A stretch of 64,000 nt of DNA, from positions 3,286,001-3,350,000 of the forward strand of contig NZ_OY776147.1 in the NCBI RefSeq assembly GCF_963675305.1, written 5' to 3'. Below, one piece after another: positions 35,051 through 44,085 of this stretch. The notes under the pieces are model-generated. The model was not told the origin of the DNA. It did not search any database and worked only from the letters and a program-made list of their open reading frames with translations. This stretch comes from an uncultured Hyphomonas sp. (GTDB taxonomy: Bacteria > Pseudomonadota > Alphaproteobacteria > Caulobacterales > Hyphomonadaceae). The translations under genes and the position numbers were made by a program. Position 1 is the stretch's first letter, and every line of letters begins with the position of its first letter.

Positions 35051-35154
35051 GGGCCGAAAATTCCCTGCCTGTAGAAAAATATTGCGCCGAAATACGCAAC
35101 TCAGCGCGTCTGGTGCAACACCGGAGGCACGGCGTCAATGTGTCGGGTGATCGT

Positions 35155-37203
35155 TCAGGCGACCCGGTGGACCGTCCGGCGGGCCCACCTCTCCACGGTC
35201 TCCAGCAATTCCGCCTTGTCGAGCGGCTTGGTGAGGACGGCATCCACCCCGCGGGTGAGGAAATCCCGCCGCTCTTCGGTCATGGCATGGGCGGTCACGG
35301 CAATAATCGGGGTCGGCGGCCGCCCGCCGGAGCCCTCGAAATCGCGAATGACCCGTGTGGCCGCGAGCCCGTCCATGACCGGCATGGAGACATCCATCAG
35401 CACCAGCGCATATGCATTCTGGCGGAAGAGCTCGACCGCCTCCTGGCCGTTGGAAGCAAAGTGCAGTTCATAACCGCTGGTCCGCAACAGGCCGGCGACG
35501 ACGCGCTGGTTCACCTCATTGTCTTCGGCGATCAGGATCCGTCCTGCCGACAAAGACATGCCGGAACGCACGGCCGAGGCGGGCCTGGCCTGTGTGGGGC
35601 GCGGGGCCGTCGCAGGTTTCCGCCGCTCTGTCCCCCGGAAAGCCTGTGTGACGGTTTCCCCCAGTACGCCGCTGCGCAAGGGCTTCACGAGGAAGGCACT
35701 GACCCCCGTCTTCAGAAAGGCGTCCCTGACCTCATCGGAATCCACCGAGGAAACCACCACGATCTTCAGCCGCTTGAACGCCGGTTTGGAGCGGATCATC
35801 CGTGCAACCCGCAAGCCATCGATGCCCGGCATCTGGAAATCCAGCACCAGCAAGTCGTAGGGCTCGCGCCGGTTGTACGCATCGGCGAGCCGGCGCAGGC
35901 CCTCACGCGGGTCCATCTCATGGTCAGACTGGATGCCATACAGGGCCAGCTGGCTGGCCGAGATCCGGCAGTTCAGCGAAATGTCGTCGATCACCAGCGC
36001 CCGGAGATGGCTGAGATCCGCCCGCTCGACCGGCTCCAGGAACAGGCGCGGCTCGTCATCCGCAATCGGCAGGGTCAGCTCGACCCGGAAGGTCGACCCG
36101 ACGCCAAACGTGGACGTCACGCCGATTTCGCCTGCCATGGCTTTGACGAGGCTGCGGCAGATGGAGAGGCCGAGGCCCGTGCCGCCGTATTGGCGCGTCG
36201 TTGAGGCATCGGCCTGTTCGAAATGGTGGAACACTGTTTCCAGCTTGTCTTCGGGAATGCCGACGCCGGTATCGTCCACGGTGATGGCCAGATGGGCATA
36301 CCCGTTCTCACCCGACCCGGCGATGCGGACCAGGACATGGCCCTTCGCCGTAAACTTGATCGCATTGCCGACAAGGTTCGTCAGGATCTGGCGGATGCGC
36401 CCTGCATCGCCCACCACCTCGTCCGGCACGTCGCGCGAAATGTCGGTGATCAGTTCGATCCCCTTCTCGTTCGCGCCGGAACCAAGCAGCGCGGCCACAT
36501 CATCCAGAACGGCGGACAGGGAGAAAGGCTCTGACTCGATCGCCAGCTTGCCGGCTTCGATCTTCGAGAAATCGAGAATATCGTTGATGACCGTCAGCAG
36601 GGCCTCGCCGGACCGTTCGATCATTTCAACGATCTCGACCTGCTCTTCATCCAGTGCCGTGCGCCGCAGCACCTGAGACATGCCAAGGACGCCGTTCATT
36701 GGTGTCCGGATCTCGTGACTCATATTGGCGAGGAATTCGGTCTTGGATTTCGACGCGTTCAGCGCGGCCTGCTGGGCTTTTTCCAGCTCCGCCGCCTGCT
36801 GCTTCGCCTCGGTGACGTCTGTCAGGATGCAAATCGTGTAGGCACTGCCATTGGCATCCTCGGCAAACGACGCCGCCACCTCCATCCAGCGCGCATCGCC
36901 TGCCGCATCGGCGATCTGCTCAGTGCTGGCATGGTTTGAGCGGCTTTCCAGGACGCGCCGGTCCAGCTTGCCGAACATTTCAGCCTGGTCTTTCGGAAGA
37001 CCGTCGAAGTCCCTTCGGCCGATCAGGGCGCTGCGCGGCTGGCCGGTAAACCGGCAGAAAGCCTCATTCACCTCAACCCAGGCCCGGTCGCTGCTCCTGA
37101 TACAAACGGGATTTGGCAGGAGATTCAGCGTCTCCCTCAGCAACTCGGATTTGCCGTCGCCAATCATCACAGCCGATACTCCCCACGAAGAAGAGCCAAA
37201 CAC
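35155..37203 (-). CDS. Hybrid sensor histidine kinase (PAS-HisKA-HATPase-REC-REC)
   Basis: 682 residues, no membrane helix, so probably cytoplasmic. A PAS domain covers about 20-135; HisKA has 'FLANMSHEIRTPMNGVLGMS' with the phosphorylated His near 163; the ATPase domain has 'NLVGNAIKFTAKG', 'DDTGVGIPEDK' and 'GGTGLGLSICRSLV'. Two receivers follow: REC1 'LLVLDFQMPGIDGLRV' (Asp near 453) and REC2 'ILIAEDNEVNQRVVAGLL' with 'LVLMDVSMPVMDGLAA' (Asp near 603). REC1 lacks the usual acidic pair density at its start (LVIDDIS), so it may be a regulatory receiver. The output partner is not in the window. Confidence 0.93.
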   Translation of the reverse strand: MFGSSSWGVSAVMIGDGKSELLRETLNLLPNPVCIRSSDRAWVEVNEAFCRFTGQPRSALIGRRDFDGLPKDQAEMFGKLDRRVLESRSNHASTEQIADAAGDARWMEVAASFAEDANGSAYTICILTDVTEAKQQAAELEKAQQAALNASKSKTEFLANMSHEIRTPMNGVLGMSQVLRRTALDEEQVEIVEMIERSGEALLTVINDILDFSKIEAGKLAIESEPFSLSAVLDDVAALLGSGANEKGIELITDISRDVPDEVVGDAGRIRQILTNLVGNAIKFTAKGHVLVRIAGSGENGYAHLAITVDDTGVGIPEDKLETVFHHFEQADASTTRQYGGTGLGLSICRSLVKAMAGEIGVTSTFGVGSTFRVELTLPIADDEPRLFLEPVERADLSHLRALVIDDISLNCRISASQLALYGIQSDHEMDPREGLRRLADAYNRREPYDLLVLDFQMPGIDGLRVARMIRSKPAFKRLKIVVVSSVDSDEVRDAFLKTGVSAFLVKPLRSGVLGETVTQAFRGTERRKPATAPRPTQARPASAVRSGMSLSAGRILIAEDNEVNQRVVAGLLRTSGYELHFASNGQEAVELFRQNAYALVLMDVSMPVMDGLAATRVIRDFEGSGGRPPTPIIAVTAHAMTEERRDFLTRGVDAVLTKPLDKAELLETVERWARRTVHRVA

Positions 37204-37278
37204 ACATGGATCAACAATCCCTTAAGTTGAATCCCCGCGCGCCGGCCTGATCTGCGGACTGTATTGCTGCCTGAAACG

Positions 37279-37306
37279 AAAACGCCCCCGCCTTTCGGCA
37301 GGGGCG
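37279..37306 (-). terminator. Rho-independent terminator of rplS
   Basis: On the minus strand GCCCCTGCC (37305-37297), loop GAAA, GGCGGGGGC (37292-37284) form a compact hairpin with a GTTTTC tail (TTTT at 37282-37279). It is 40 bases past the rplS stop, before the kinase gene. Confidence 0.85.
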
Positions 37307-37345
37307 CTTGTCATGTGCCAATGGCAGATCTGGGGCAGAAGAGGC

Positions 37346-37909
37346 CTATTCCTCTGCGCCGCCTTCTGCAGTGTCTGCAGCGGCTTCGGCCTCGGCGGCG
37401 GCGGCCGCAGCGGCGTCTGCTTCAGCCTTAGCCTTGGCGGCAGCTTCGCGCTCAACAGCAGCGGCTTCCTTGCGGGCAGCCTTGGCAGCGTCTTTCTGGC
37501 GGCGGCGCTCGGTTTTCGAGACGGCGATCTCGACCTGCTCGATGCCGTGGCCGGTGGTCCGCTCTGCGATACGGGCACCCTTCCCGCGCAGGCCGCGCAG
37601 GTAGTAGAGCTTGGCGCGGCGAACGCGGCCCTTCCGCTTCACTTCGATCGACTCGATCATCGGCGAGACCAGCGGGAACACACGCTCCACGCCTTCACCG
37701 AAAGAGATCTTACGGACCGTGAAGCTCTCGTTCACACCAGCGCCCGAACGAGCAATGCACACGCCTTCAAAGCGTTGCACGCGCTCACGGTCGCCTTCCG
37801 TAATGCGGACGTTCACGGCCAGCGTGTCACCGGGCGAGAATGCCGGGATTTCTTTGCCGCTGAGGACGCGGGAAACTTCTTCTGCGTCAAGCTGTTCAAT
37901 AATGTTCAT
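37346..37909 (-). CDS. rplS: Ribosomal protein L19 with long Ala/Glu-rich tail
   Basis: 187 residues. Residues 1-125 are a normal L19: 'FSPGDTLAVNVRITEGDRER' and 'VQRFEGVCIARSGAGVNESF', then 'SFGEGVERVFPLVSPMIESI' and 'RRAKLYYLRGLRGKGARI'. Residues about 126-187 add a charged Arg/Lys/Ala helix passing into Ala/Glu repeats. Most L19 proteins stop near 115-130. L19 sits at the 30S-50S interface. It overlaps trmD by 14 bases. Confidence 0.96.
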   Translation of the reverse strand: MNIIEQLDAEEVSRVLSGKEIPAFSPGDTLAVNVRITEGDRERVQRFEGVCIARSGAGVNESFTVRKISFGEGVERVFPLVSPMIESIEVKRKGRVRRAKLYYLRGLRGKGARIAERTTGHGIEQVEIAVSKTERRRQKDAAKAARKEAAAVEREAAAKAKAEADAAAAAAAEAEAAADTAEGGAEE

Positions 37910-38621
37910 CGCCTGTCTCCGGCGCTTGGATATCGTGGGTTTCGGAGTAAGCGGCGTATAAATCGGGGCGGCGTTGCTTTGTCAACGCCTTTGCGCTGTT
38001 CAAACGCCATTCTGCGATGCGTTTGTGATCGCCGGACAGCAGGACATCCGGAGTCCCATACGGGCCCCACTGGCGCGGCAGCGTATACTGGTCATGTTCC
38101 AGAAGACCGTTTTCGAAGGATTCCTCACTCAAGGAGTCGGCATTCCCGGCCACCCCTGGCAGCAGGCGCACCACCGCCTCGGTCAGTGCCATGGCCGCCA
38201 CTTCCCCGCCGGCGAGGACGAAATCGCCCATCGAGACTTCTTCCAGGCCATGTGTTTCGATCACCCGCTGGTCGAGGCCTTCGAACCGGCCGCAGAACAT
38301 GACGAGGCCGGGACTGGCGGCGTATTCCCGCGCCATTTCCTGCGTAAACGGCTTCCCGCGCGGCGAGAGATAGATGAGGTGCTTGTTCGTTGTGACGATG
38401 CTGTCCAGCGCGGCGGCGGCCACATCGGGGCGCAGCACCATGCCGGCCCCGCCCCCGGTCGGCGGCGCATCGACATTACGGTGCTTGCCAAGGCCGAACT
38501 CGCGCAGCTGGATCGTTTCCCAGTCCCAGATGCCTTCCCTGCGGGCGCGCTCCAGGATGGACACGCCCAGCGGGCCGGGAAAGGCCTCGGGAAACAATGT
38601 GATGAAAGTCGTCTCGAACAT
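37896..38621 (-). CDS. trmD: tRNA (guanine-N1)-methyltransferase
   Basis: 241 residues. It makes m1G37 in tRNAs with G36 and prevents frameshifting. 'MFETTFITLFPEAFPGPLGV' and 'APPTGGGAGMVLRPDVAAAA' start it; the trefoil-knot SAM site shows as 'IYLSPRGKPFTQEMAREYAA' and 'LVMFCGRFEGLDQRVIETHG', then 'FVLAGGEVAAMALTEAVVRL'. It is the first gene of the trmD-rplS pair, divergent from the manganese riboswitch transcript. Confidence 0.97.
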   Translation of the reverse strand: MFETTFITLFPEAFPGPLGVSILERARREGIWDWETIQLREFGLGKHRNVDAPPTGGGAGMVLRPDVAAAALDSIVTTNKHLIYLSPRGKPFTQEMAREYAASPGLVMFCGRFEGLDQRVIETHGLEEVSMGDFVLAGGEVAAMALTEAVVRLLPGVAGNADSLSEESFENGLLEHDQYTLPRQWGPYGTPDVLLSGDHKRIAEWRLNSAKALTKQRRPDLYAAYSETHDIQAPETGDEHY

Positions 38622-38716
38622 GCGCTGCCTTTAGCGCAGCCATGGCCGTGCGTCACCGTTTCATCGCTGCGTCCCCTCTTGCCCTTCGCAATGATCCCGA
38701 TTAACCCGGCCTCGTC

Positions 38717-38891
38717 ATCTGGGGAGTAGCCAGCCGCCGAAAGGCGGGCTTCCGTGTCAACATACTCGGCTGAGAGGCCGTGGTGCGGAAGGAGCGGTCA
38801 CCACCGTTCGGGCGAGACCAATGACATTGCCTCCTGCCTTGCCGGGCGTGGGGAGCGATGTCGTTGGACTCGAACAAGGCCCGGCACGGAG
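38717..38891 (+). promoter_or_regulatory. yybP-ykoY manganese riboswitch with ribosome-site-masking hairpin
   Basis: The aptamer begins with GGGGAGTAGC (38721-38730), has a stem-loop GCCGCCGAAAGGCGGG, then GTCAACATACTC (38755-38766) and GGCGAGACCAATG (38811-38823), the conserved words of proteobacterial yybP-ykoY RNAs. Downstream, CCTTGCCGGGC (38837-38847) pairs with GCCCGGCACGG (38879-38889) over 11 positions with one mismatch and covers the start of the GGAG ribosome site at 38888-38891. The following gene is a UPF0016 manganese exporter-like protein, as expected. Known from the class: Mn2+ binding turns expression on; the masking hairpin suggests translational control. Confidence 0.85.
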
Positions 38892-38901
38892 ATTCGTTTC
38901 A

Positions 38902-39471
38902 ATGGAAGCCCTGTATACATCCACCGCCGTCGTTGCGCTCGCCGAGATTGGCGACAAGACGCAGCTGCTCGCCATCCTGCTGGCCACCCGTTTCCGCGCG
39001 CCTGTGCCGATCATTCTCGGCATTCTCCTCGCGACGCTGGCCAATCATTTTCTGGCCGCCCTTGTCGGCGTGAGCGCGGCGAACCTGCTGGACGGCGAAT
39101 GGTTCCGTTACATCATCGCTGCCTCGTTCGTGATCATGGGCCTGTGGACCCTGATCCCCGACAAGCTGGACGATCTGGACGACAAGCCGACCCGGTTCGG
39201 CGCCTTCCTGGCCACACTCATTGCCTTCTTCCTGGTGGAGATGGGCGACAAGACGCAGCTGGCCACCATCGCCCTCGGTGCCCGGTTCGACCAGATCCTC
39301 TGGGTCACCGCCGGCACGACGCTGGGCATGATGCTGGCCAATGTGCCCGCCGTGTTCCTCGGCCATGAACTGATTGAGCGCGTGCCGCTGAACATTGTGC
39401 GCTTCATCGCGGCAGCGCTGTTCGTTGTGATTGGTGTCTGGCTGGCCTTACAGACAGCTGGCTGGGTCTGA
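38902..39471 (+). CDS. UPF0016/Gdt1-family cation (Mn2+) exporter-like protein
   Basis: 189 residues from ATG 38902; an upstream in-frame ATG lies inside the riboswitch and is rejected. Two homologous halves of three helices each carry ExGDKT motifs: 'VVALAEIGDKTQLLAILLAT' and 'FFLVEMGDKTQLATIALGA'. The family (MneA in Vibrio, Gdt1 in yeast) moves Mn2+ or Ca2+. Placement behind a Mn2+ riboswitch strongly supports manganese export. Confidence 0.9.
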   Translation: MEALYTSTAVVALAEIGDKTQLLAILLATRFRAPVPIILGILLATLANHFLAALVGVSAANLLDGEWFRYIIAASFVIMGLWTLIPDKLDDLDDKPTRFGAFLATLIAFFLVEMGDKTQLATIALGARFDQILWVTAGTTLGMMLANVPAVFLGHELIERVPLNIVRFIAAALFVVIGVWLALQTAGWV

Positions 39472-39544
39472 GCGATCCGCTATTGACAAAATTTTCCATG
39501 AAATCAAAAGTGGAAACGTATAGTACGTTCGTGGGGAATTCAGA

Positions 39545-39976
39545 ATGGACAGGCTTTTTCCGGAAATCGCATCCGTGGGGGATGTGATGCGTCTGGCGAA
39601 AGGCGGCGCGATCGCCGGACTGGTTTTCGCCTGTCTCACCCTGCTCGACACATTTCTTGGCGGGGCCGCATTCGGCCACTCCGGCGCTGGCCTGCAGGGG
39701 TCAGGCGCCAGCCCTGCCATCCAGCTCCTTCTCACCGGCGCAGAAATCGCCACCATCCTGTTCCTGTCCTGGCGCGTTTCGACCGGGCACGGTCTGGTCA
39801 GTGCCATCCTGCTGATGGCGCTGTTCTTCCTGTGCGCCATGTCAGGCATTGATGGCGGCCTGTTCAGTATCGCGTGGACCATCGCCTATTTCTGCCTTGG
39901 CGTGCTGATGCTGAATGCCATCCGTGCCAGCCTGCGCTACGGCGCTTTCAAGGCCGAGCCCGCCCGGAAGAATTGA
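39545..39976 (+). CDS. Uncharacterised four-helix membrane protein
   Basis: 143 residues with hydrophobic helices at about 20-45, 58-77, 82-100 and 106-125. No family recognised. Upstream, TTGACA at 39483 and a dyad AACGTA-TAG-TACGTT (39515-39529) that contains TATAGT suggest its own promoter and a possible operator. GGGGAATTC lies just before ATG 39545. Confidence 0.6.
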   Translation: MDRLFPEIASVGDVMRLAKGGAIAGLVFACLTLLDTFLGGAAFGHSGAGLQGSGASPAIQLLLTGAEIATILFLSWRVSTGHGLVSAILLMALFFLCAMSGIDGGLFSIAWTIAYFCLGVLMLNAIRASLRYGAFKAEPARKN

Positions 39977-40039
39977 CCTTCCCCCGGCGCTGGCGCTTGA
40001 TGGTGCCAGATCAGGCGTCAGTCCTGGGGAGGATCGGAC

Positions 40040-40534
40040 ATGCTCGACACCATCGCCACCATTGCCAATATCCTTGCGTCTGCCGCTGTCGTGCTGACGC
40101 TGGTCTTCATCGGCATCCAGCTGAAACAGAATGCGGAACTGACGCGCATGGCCGCCGCGCAGACCTCCGCGCAGATGATGTCCACCAATCTCGGCCGGAT
40201 CATCGAAAGTCCGGATCTGGCCGAACTGATCACAAGGGAAGGCGCGCCGGAAAGCTGGTCCCGGCCGGAGCGCCTGCGGGCAACCAACTTCCTGTCGGCC
40301 AGTTTCCGCCACTATGAAGTTCTGCATACGCACAGACGCTTCGGCGTGTTCGAGGAGGAATTGTGGGGCGGCACCGAAGCCCGCCTGCGCGACAGCCTCG
40401 ACTCCCCCGCCATCCGTGACTGGTGGGCAGAGTCCAAACCCTTCTATGCCAAAAGCTTCGTTGCCTATGTCGACGAGATCGTCGCGGAGTGGGAAGCCAT
40501 CGAAGCGATTGCAAGGATGAACACAGAGGACTGA
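40040..40534 (+). CDS. Uncharacterised protein with one N-terminal helix
   Basis: 164 residues. A transmembrane helix at about 5-27 ('IANILASAAVVLTLVFIGIQ') is followed by 'LKQNAELTRMAAAQTSAQMM' and a helical soluble domain with 'FRHYEVLHTHRRFGVFEEEL' and 'WWAESKPFYAKSFVAYVDEI'. The layout matches a widespread marine-bacterial family with no assigned function. It is convergent with the next gene. Confidence 0.65.
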   Translation: MLDTIATIANILASAAVVLTLVFIGIQLKQNAELTRMAAAQTSAQMMSTNLGRIIESPDLAELITREGAPESWSRPERLRATNFLSASFRHYEVLHTHRRFGVFEEELWGGTEARLRDSLDSPAIRDWWAESKPFYAKSFVAYVDEIVAEWEAIEAIARMNTED

Positions 40535-40563
40535 GCCAAACTGCACATTTGTTCCGCCCGCAC

Positions 40564-41034
40564 TCAATAGCAGGCGGACAATCTGCCAAAGTACCTGCCG
40601 GGCTGACTCACAAGCGCGGCAGCCAGTTCGGTATCGCTCAATTTACTGGTGTGTGCCTGCACATTCCAATCGACCTCTTTGTCGGCCGCCTCGGGTGTCG
40701 TCACTTCGGCAAAGACCATGGTCCACCAGAGCTCGTCTTCGTTTTCTGACAAATCGATCTGGAAAAACACGACCTCTTCTTGCGTCCCCTGAGCGTGTAT
40801 AACTTTCATGCCATGAACAGGCAGTGTGCGTACTATGCCGTTCAATTTGATTTCTGCCGCTGTTTCTGAAATGGCAACATGGCTTGCCTGGCAGCCACCC
40901 ATTTTTTCATTGGAATACACCACACCTGCCAGGGGATTGTTCCTTTTATCCACCGATAAGACTTCAGCGAGGCTTGCTCGACCAGGCAGGATGACAAGCG
41001 CAATCAGTACAAAAATGGCTCGGTGTCTCAACAT
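40564..41034 (-). CDS. Uncharacterised secreted protein
   Basis: 156 residues. A signal peptide (LRHRAIFVLIALVILPGRASLA) precedes a mature domain with two cysteines (GGCQASH and LSACY at the end) and 'FQIDLSENEDELWWTMVFAE'. No family recognised. The coding sequence and its upstream region (TTTTTTTG, AT-rich) are less GC-rich than the neighbours, which hints at recent acquisition. Confidence 0.6.
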   Translation of the reverse strand: MLRHRAIFVLIALVILPGRASLAEVLSVDKRNNPLAGVVYSNEKMGGCQASHVAISETAAEIKLNGIVRTLPVHGMKVIHAQGTQEEVVFFQIDLSENEDELWWTMVFAEVTTPEAADKEVDWNVQAHTSKLSDTELAAALVSQPGRYFGRLSACY

Positions 41035-41108
41035 GCGCCTTCTCCCAGAAGGCGCAATTATTACCCCTATAGGTTACAGCACTCTTTCGGGAATATCCGG
41101 TTTTTTTG

Positions 41109-41435
41109 TTAAGCCCAATCCGGCCAATCGCGGAACAATCCAAACTTCACATTCGTCACCATCGCATTCGCGGTGAAGTGAAGCTCGTCCACCTCCCCTT
41201 CCCGGGCGGCGGCGGCGCGGAAGGCCTCGTCCAGCTGGGCGAGGTCCCGCGTTTCGATCATGATGTGAAACTCGCGGATCGCATCGGGCCGCAGGCCCAG
41301 CTTGCAGCGCATCATGCGCCAGGCCTCGATGCGGCCATCGGCTTTTATCCGGTTCAGGAAATCCGGCAGGGCTTTGGCGAAGGCCCGTTCGTCCGTGCCG
41401 GGCTTCAGGTCGAACCAAATGTGATAGATGTCCAT
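41109..41435 (-). CDS. DUF6614-like ferredoxin-fold protein
   Basis: 108 residues, a probable ferredoxin-like dimeric fold: 'MDIYHIWFDLKPGTDERAFA', 'WRMMRCKLGLRPDAIREFHI' and 'MVTNVKFGLFRDWPDWA'. It matches a small family seen in alphaproteobacteria with no known role. Divergent from the glycosyltransferase gene, start at ATG 41435. Confidence 0.65.
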   Translation of the reverse strand: MDIYHIWFDLKPGTDERAFAKALPDFLNRIKADGRIEAWRMMRCKLGLRPDAIREFHIMIETRDLAQLDEAFRAAAAREGEVDELHFTANAMVTNVKFGLFRDWPDWA

Positions 41436-41493
41436 TGCAAATCACTCGCAAATAAGTTTGCCGGAAGGCGCAGTCTTCTATACGGGAAGGAAT

Positions 41494-42249
41494 ATGTCCG
41501 CGACCCCCGCCCTCTCTGTCATCATTCCCTTTTTCAATGAAGCGGGAAATGTGCACCCCGTGATCGACGAGGTGCACGAGCAATTGGTGGGCATTCCGTT
41601 CGAGATCATCTGCGTCAACGACGAGTCTTCGGACGCGACCGGAGCGGAGCTCGCAGAGGCAAAAGCAAAGCACCCGGATACGGTTTTCGTATTCAGCCAT
41701 ATTCAACGGCGCGGGAAATCTGCCGCGCTGTTCACCGGACTGAAAGCCGTGCGCGGTGAGTGGGTCCAGTTACTGGATGGAGATGGCCAGAACGATCCCG
41801 GCGATACGGCCCGCCTGTGGAAAGCCATCATCGCCCCTGGTGCGCCGGGGCGGCTCGGCATCATCGCTGGCAAGCGTAACAGCCGGAACGATTCCGGCTT
41901 CAAATGGGTCCAGTCACGCGTCGCAAACGGCGTCCGCCGCTTTGTCCTGCAGGATGATGCGACCGATACGGGCTGCGGCTGGAAGCTGATCCGCGCGGCG
42001 GCCTTCCGCGACCTGCCCTATTTCGCGTCCATGCACCGCTTCCTGCCGGCGCTGATCAAGCGCGCGGGCTGGGATGTGCGTGAGGAACTGGTGAATGACC
42101 GGCGGCGTCTGGCCGGAGAGTCGAAATACGGATTCCTCGGTCGCCTTGGCGCCGGGATCTTTGATCTGATCGGCATGTTCTGGCTGGTCCGCCGGGGCGG
42201 CTACGGTATCGCCAGAGAGTGGGACGACCCGCGCGCGGATCAGGACTGA
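41494..42249 (+). CDS. Family 2 glycosyltransferase (dolichol-phosphate mannosyltransferase-like)
   Basis: 251 residues from ATG 41494 (AAGGA just upstream); an in-frame start 22 codons earlier overlaps the divergent gene's promoter. GT-A motifs: 'LSVIIPFFNEAGNVHPVIDE', 'EIICVNDESSDATG' and 'VQLLDGDGQNDPGDTARLWK' (DGD metal site). 'TDTGCGWKLIRAAAFRDLPY' and 'HRFLPALIKRAGWDVREELV' match DPM1/ArnC-like transferases. No C-terminal membrane domain, so probably peripheral. It would move a sugar to a polyprenyl phosphate or lipid. Confidence 0.88.
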   Translation: MSATPALSVIIPFFNEAGNVHPVIDEVHEQLVGIPFEIICVNDESSDATGAELAEAKAKHPDTVFVFSHIQRRGKSAALFTGLKAVRGEWVQLLDGDGQNDPGDTARLWKAIIAPGAPGRLGIIAGKRNSRNDSGFKWVQSRVANGVRRFVLQDDATDTGCGWKLIRAAAFRDLPYFASMHRFLPALIKRAGWDVREELVNDRRRLAGESKYGFLGRLGAGIFDLIGMFWLVRRGGYGIAREWDDPRADQD

Positions 42250-42270
42250 TCCGGCGCGGCGGCCCTGCAG

Positions 42271-42304
42271 GGACCGCCGTATAGACGGTCCATAGACGGT
42301 CTAT
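42271..42304 (+). repeat. Overlapping inverted repeats between convergent genes
   Basis: GGACCG-(9)-CGGTCC (42271-42291) is followed at once by ATAGAC-G-GTCTAT (42292-42304). ATAGACGGTC occurs twice in direct order (42281 and 42292). The location between two convergent stops suggests a terminator, but there is no good T run. Confidence 0.5.
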
Positions 42305-42333
42305 TGATGGTATTTCTGATTGCCCGTCAGAGC

Positions 42334-44017
42334 CTAATCCTGCGTCCGCGTCGGGCGGCCTGAGCTGCGCATGGCAGGCGGGCGCGTATCCCGTTTCGGC
42401 GCGGGCGTGGCCCGGGGCGCCGGACGCGGCGCACTGGCGCGCGGCGGCGGTGATGGCGCAGGCCGCGAGACCGGACGTGACACAGGACGTGAGACGGGAC
42501 GAGAGACAGGGGCCTTGGCCCGCGGCGGCGGGGTCACCGACCGTGGCCGGCTGACAGGCGCTTTGATCTCAGGCGCGGTCCGGGTCGATGGGGCTGGCCT
42601 GCGGACAGGTGTCGCTGGCTGGCGCGTCACGGGCGTGGACGTTCTGTCCGGGCGCGGGCTGCCGCGCAGGCCTGGTGGCCGCGTGTCCCGGCCAGGCGTG
42701 GCGCGCACTTCCGGCGTTCTGGGCGTCAGCGTCCGCGGCGTGCCCGAACGGCTGGTTGGCGTGCTCGCCGAAGGACGGTCAATCCGCGGCCGGACAGGCG
42801 CCGGCGTGCCGCCGCGGCGGCTGGTGGGGCCACCCACCAGGCCCGGATCCCTGCGGCGTTCCACTCGGCGGTCTCCCGGCCGGCGGTCAGGCTGCGGGGT
42901 TGCCGAGCCTGGGCGCGACGGCGGCGTAACTGCAGCAGACGTTGCAGGTGGCGTACCCCGCAGTGCTGGCGGAAGACGGCCGGCCTGGGGCGCATCGCCC
43001 CGGCGGTCGGCACGGCCTGATCCGTCCCGGCCAGAGCCACCACGACCCGTTCGGTCACCGCGGCGGCCGTCCCGGTCATGCCGGTCCCACCGGTCATGGC
43101 CGGTGCTGCCAACCGGGCGGATCGAGGAAATGTTGTCATTCAGGCGCAGGCCATTCAGCTTGTCGACCGAGGCATCGACGATCTGGCAGCGGCCCTGGAA
43201 ATTGGCATGCTCGCACACTTCCCATTTGCCGGACCGGATCTGGATCGAGGAGACATTGTCATTGAAACGGTAACGGCTGAGATCACGGATGCCGCGATTG
43301 ATGCCCAGCGAGGCGCCGCGATCATAGGAGTCGGTATAGAGGGTGACCGACGCATCCCGCGCACCATAATGACCCCTCAGGGGCGGGCGGTCCCGGCGGT
43401 AATGAGTGGAAGAATAATACGGCCGAGAATAGCCGCCCCACCCGAAACCATAGGGGTCATAACCCAGCCGCGGGTCGTAATATCCATAGCGGCGATACTC
43501 CGGCGAATAGCCGTAATGATAGACCTGGATCGAGGTCGAGGCGCCATAGCCATAATTGTAGGTGTCATAGCCATACTGCTCGTCGTCGACATAGCGGATG
43601 TAGCCATTCTCATCGCGAACGAACATCAGGCCGTGCTCGGCATCTGTATATTCATATACAGGACGCACCGATGAGATCTCACCGGCCAGGCCATACCAGG
43701 CGAGGTCTGGCACGTCATAGCGCAGAAACACGCAGCGGCCGGTAAAATCGCTGTGCTGGCAGACTTCCCACTGGCCGGACAGCACGGCAATTGAGCGGGC
43801 CCGGTCGTTGAACTGAAGGTTCGGCAGCGCGTGGATCGGGTCGTAGATCTCGCGGACTTCACCTGAATAATTGGCGCCGCTGTACAGGATCAGGGTCGGC
43901 GGTCCGTCATCCGTCGCAGGGTCGTAGCTATAGGCTTCTGTATCGGCCGAAGCGGCGCCAGCCATCGCAATCGGGGCGGCGAACACAGCCAGGAGGCGGA
44001 GGAATCTTGTCATCATC
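42334..44017 (-). CDS. Secreted beta/gamma-crystallin protein with Pro/Arg-rich tail
   Basis: About 560 residues from an internal ATG near 44017 (MMTRFLRLLAVFAAPIAMAG, a clear signal peptide); the ORF reaches 44055. Mature domain 1 (about 40-120) has 'LQFNDRARSIAVLSGQWEVC', and domain 2 (about 220-300) has 'RFNDNVSSIQIRSGKWEVCE' and 'RLNDNISSIRPVG', the N/D-N/D-x-x-S/T-S calcium motif; the first copy NDRARS is imperfect. A Tyr/Gly-rich linker joins them. The last 250 residues are Pro, Arg, Ser and Thr-rich with four SRPV repeats. Calcium binding in the envelope is inferred. Confidence 0.85.
42470..42511 (-). repeat. Tandem 12-base repeats encoding SRPV units
   Basis: Four imperfect 12-base units encode SRPVSRPVSRPVSRP in the crystallin tail. 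They explain the local repetitiveness; length could vary between strains by slippage. Confidence 0.7.
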
Positions 44018-44085
44018 GGCCAAACTTTCACATCGTCTTGTGGAAAGTATGGCAAATCCTGTCTGAACGGCCCGCAACAGCCCGA

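Noticed and set aside
38770..38777. GGCTGAGA, reminiscent of a TPP riboswitch core
   Set aside because: It lies within the yybP-ykoY aptamer and the rest of the TPP consensus is absent.
38754..39368. Alternative plus-strand ORF over the riboswitch and exporter
   Set aside because: It begins inside the aptamer and is out of frame with the UPF0016 protein, whose motifs are clear.
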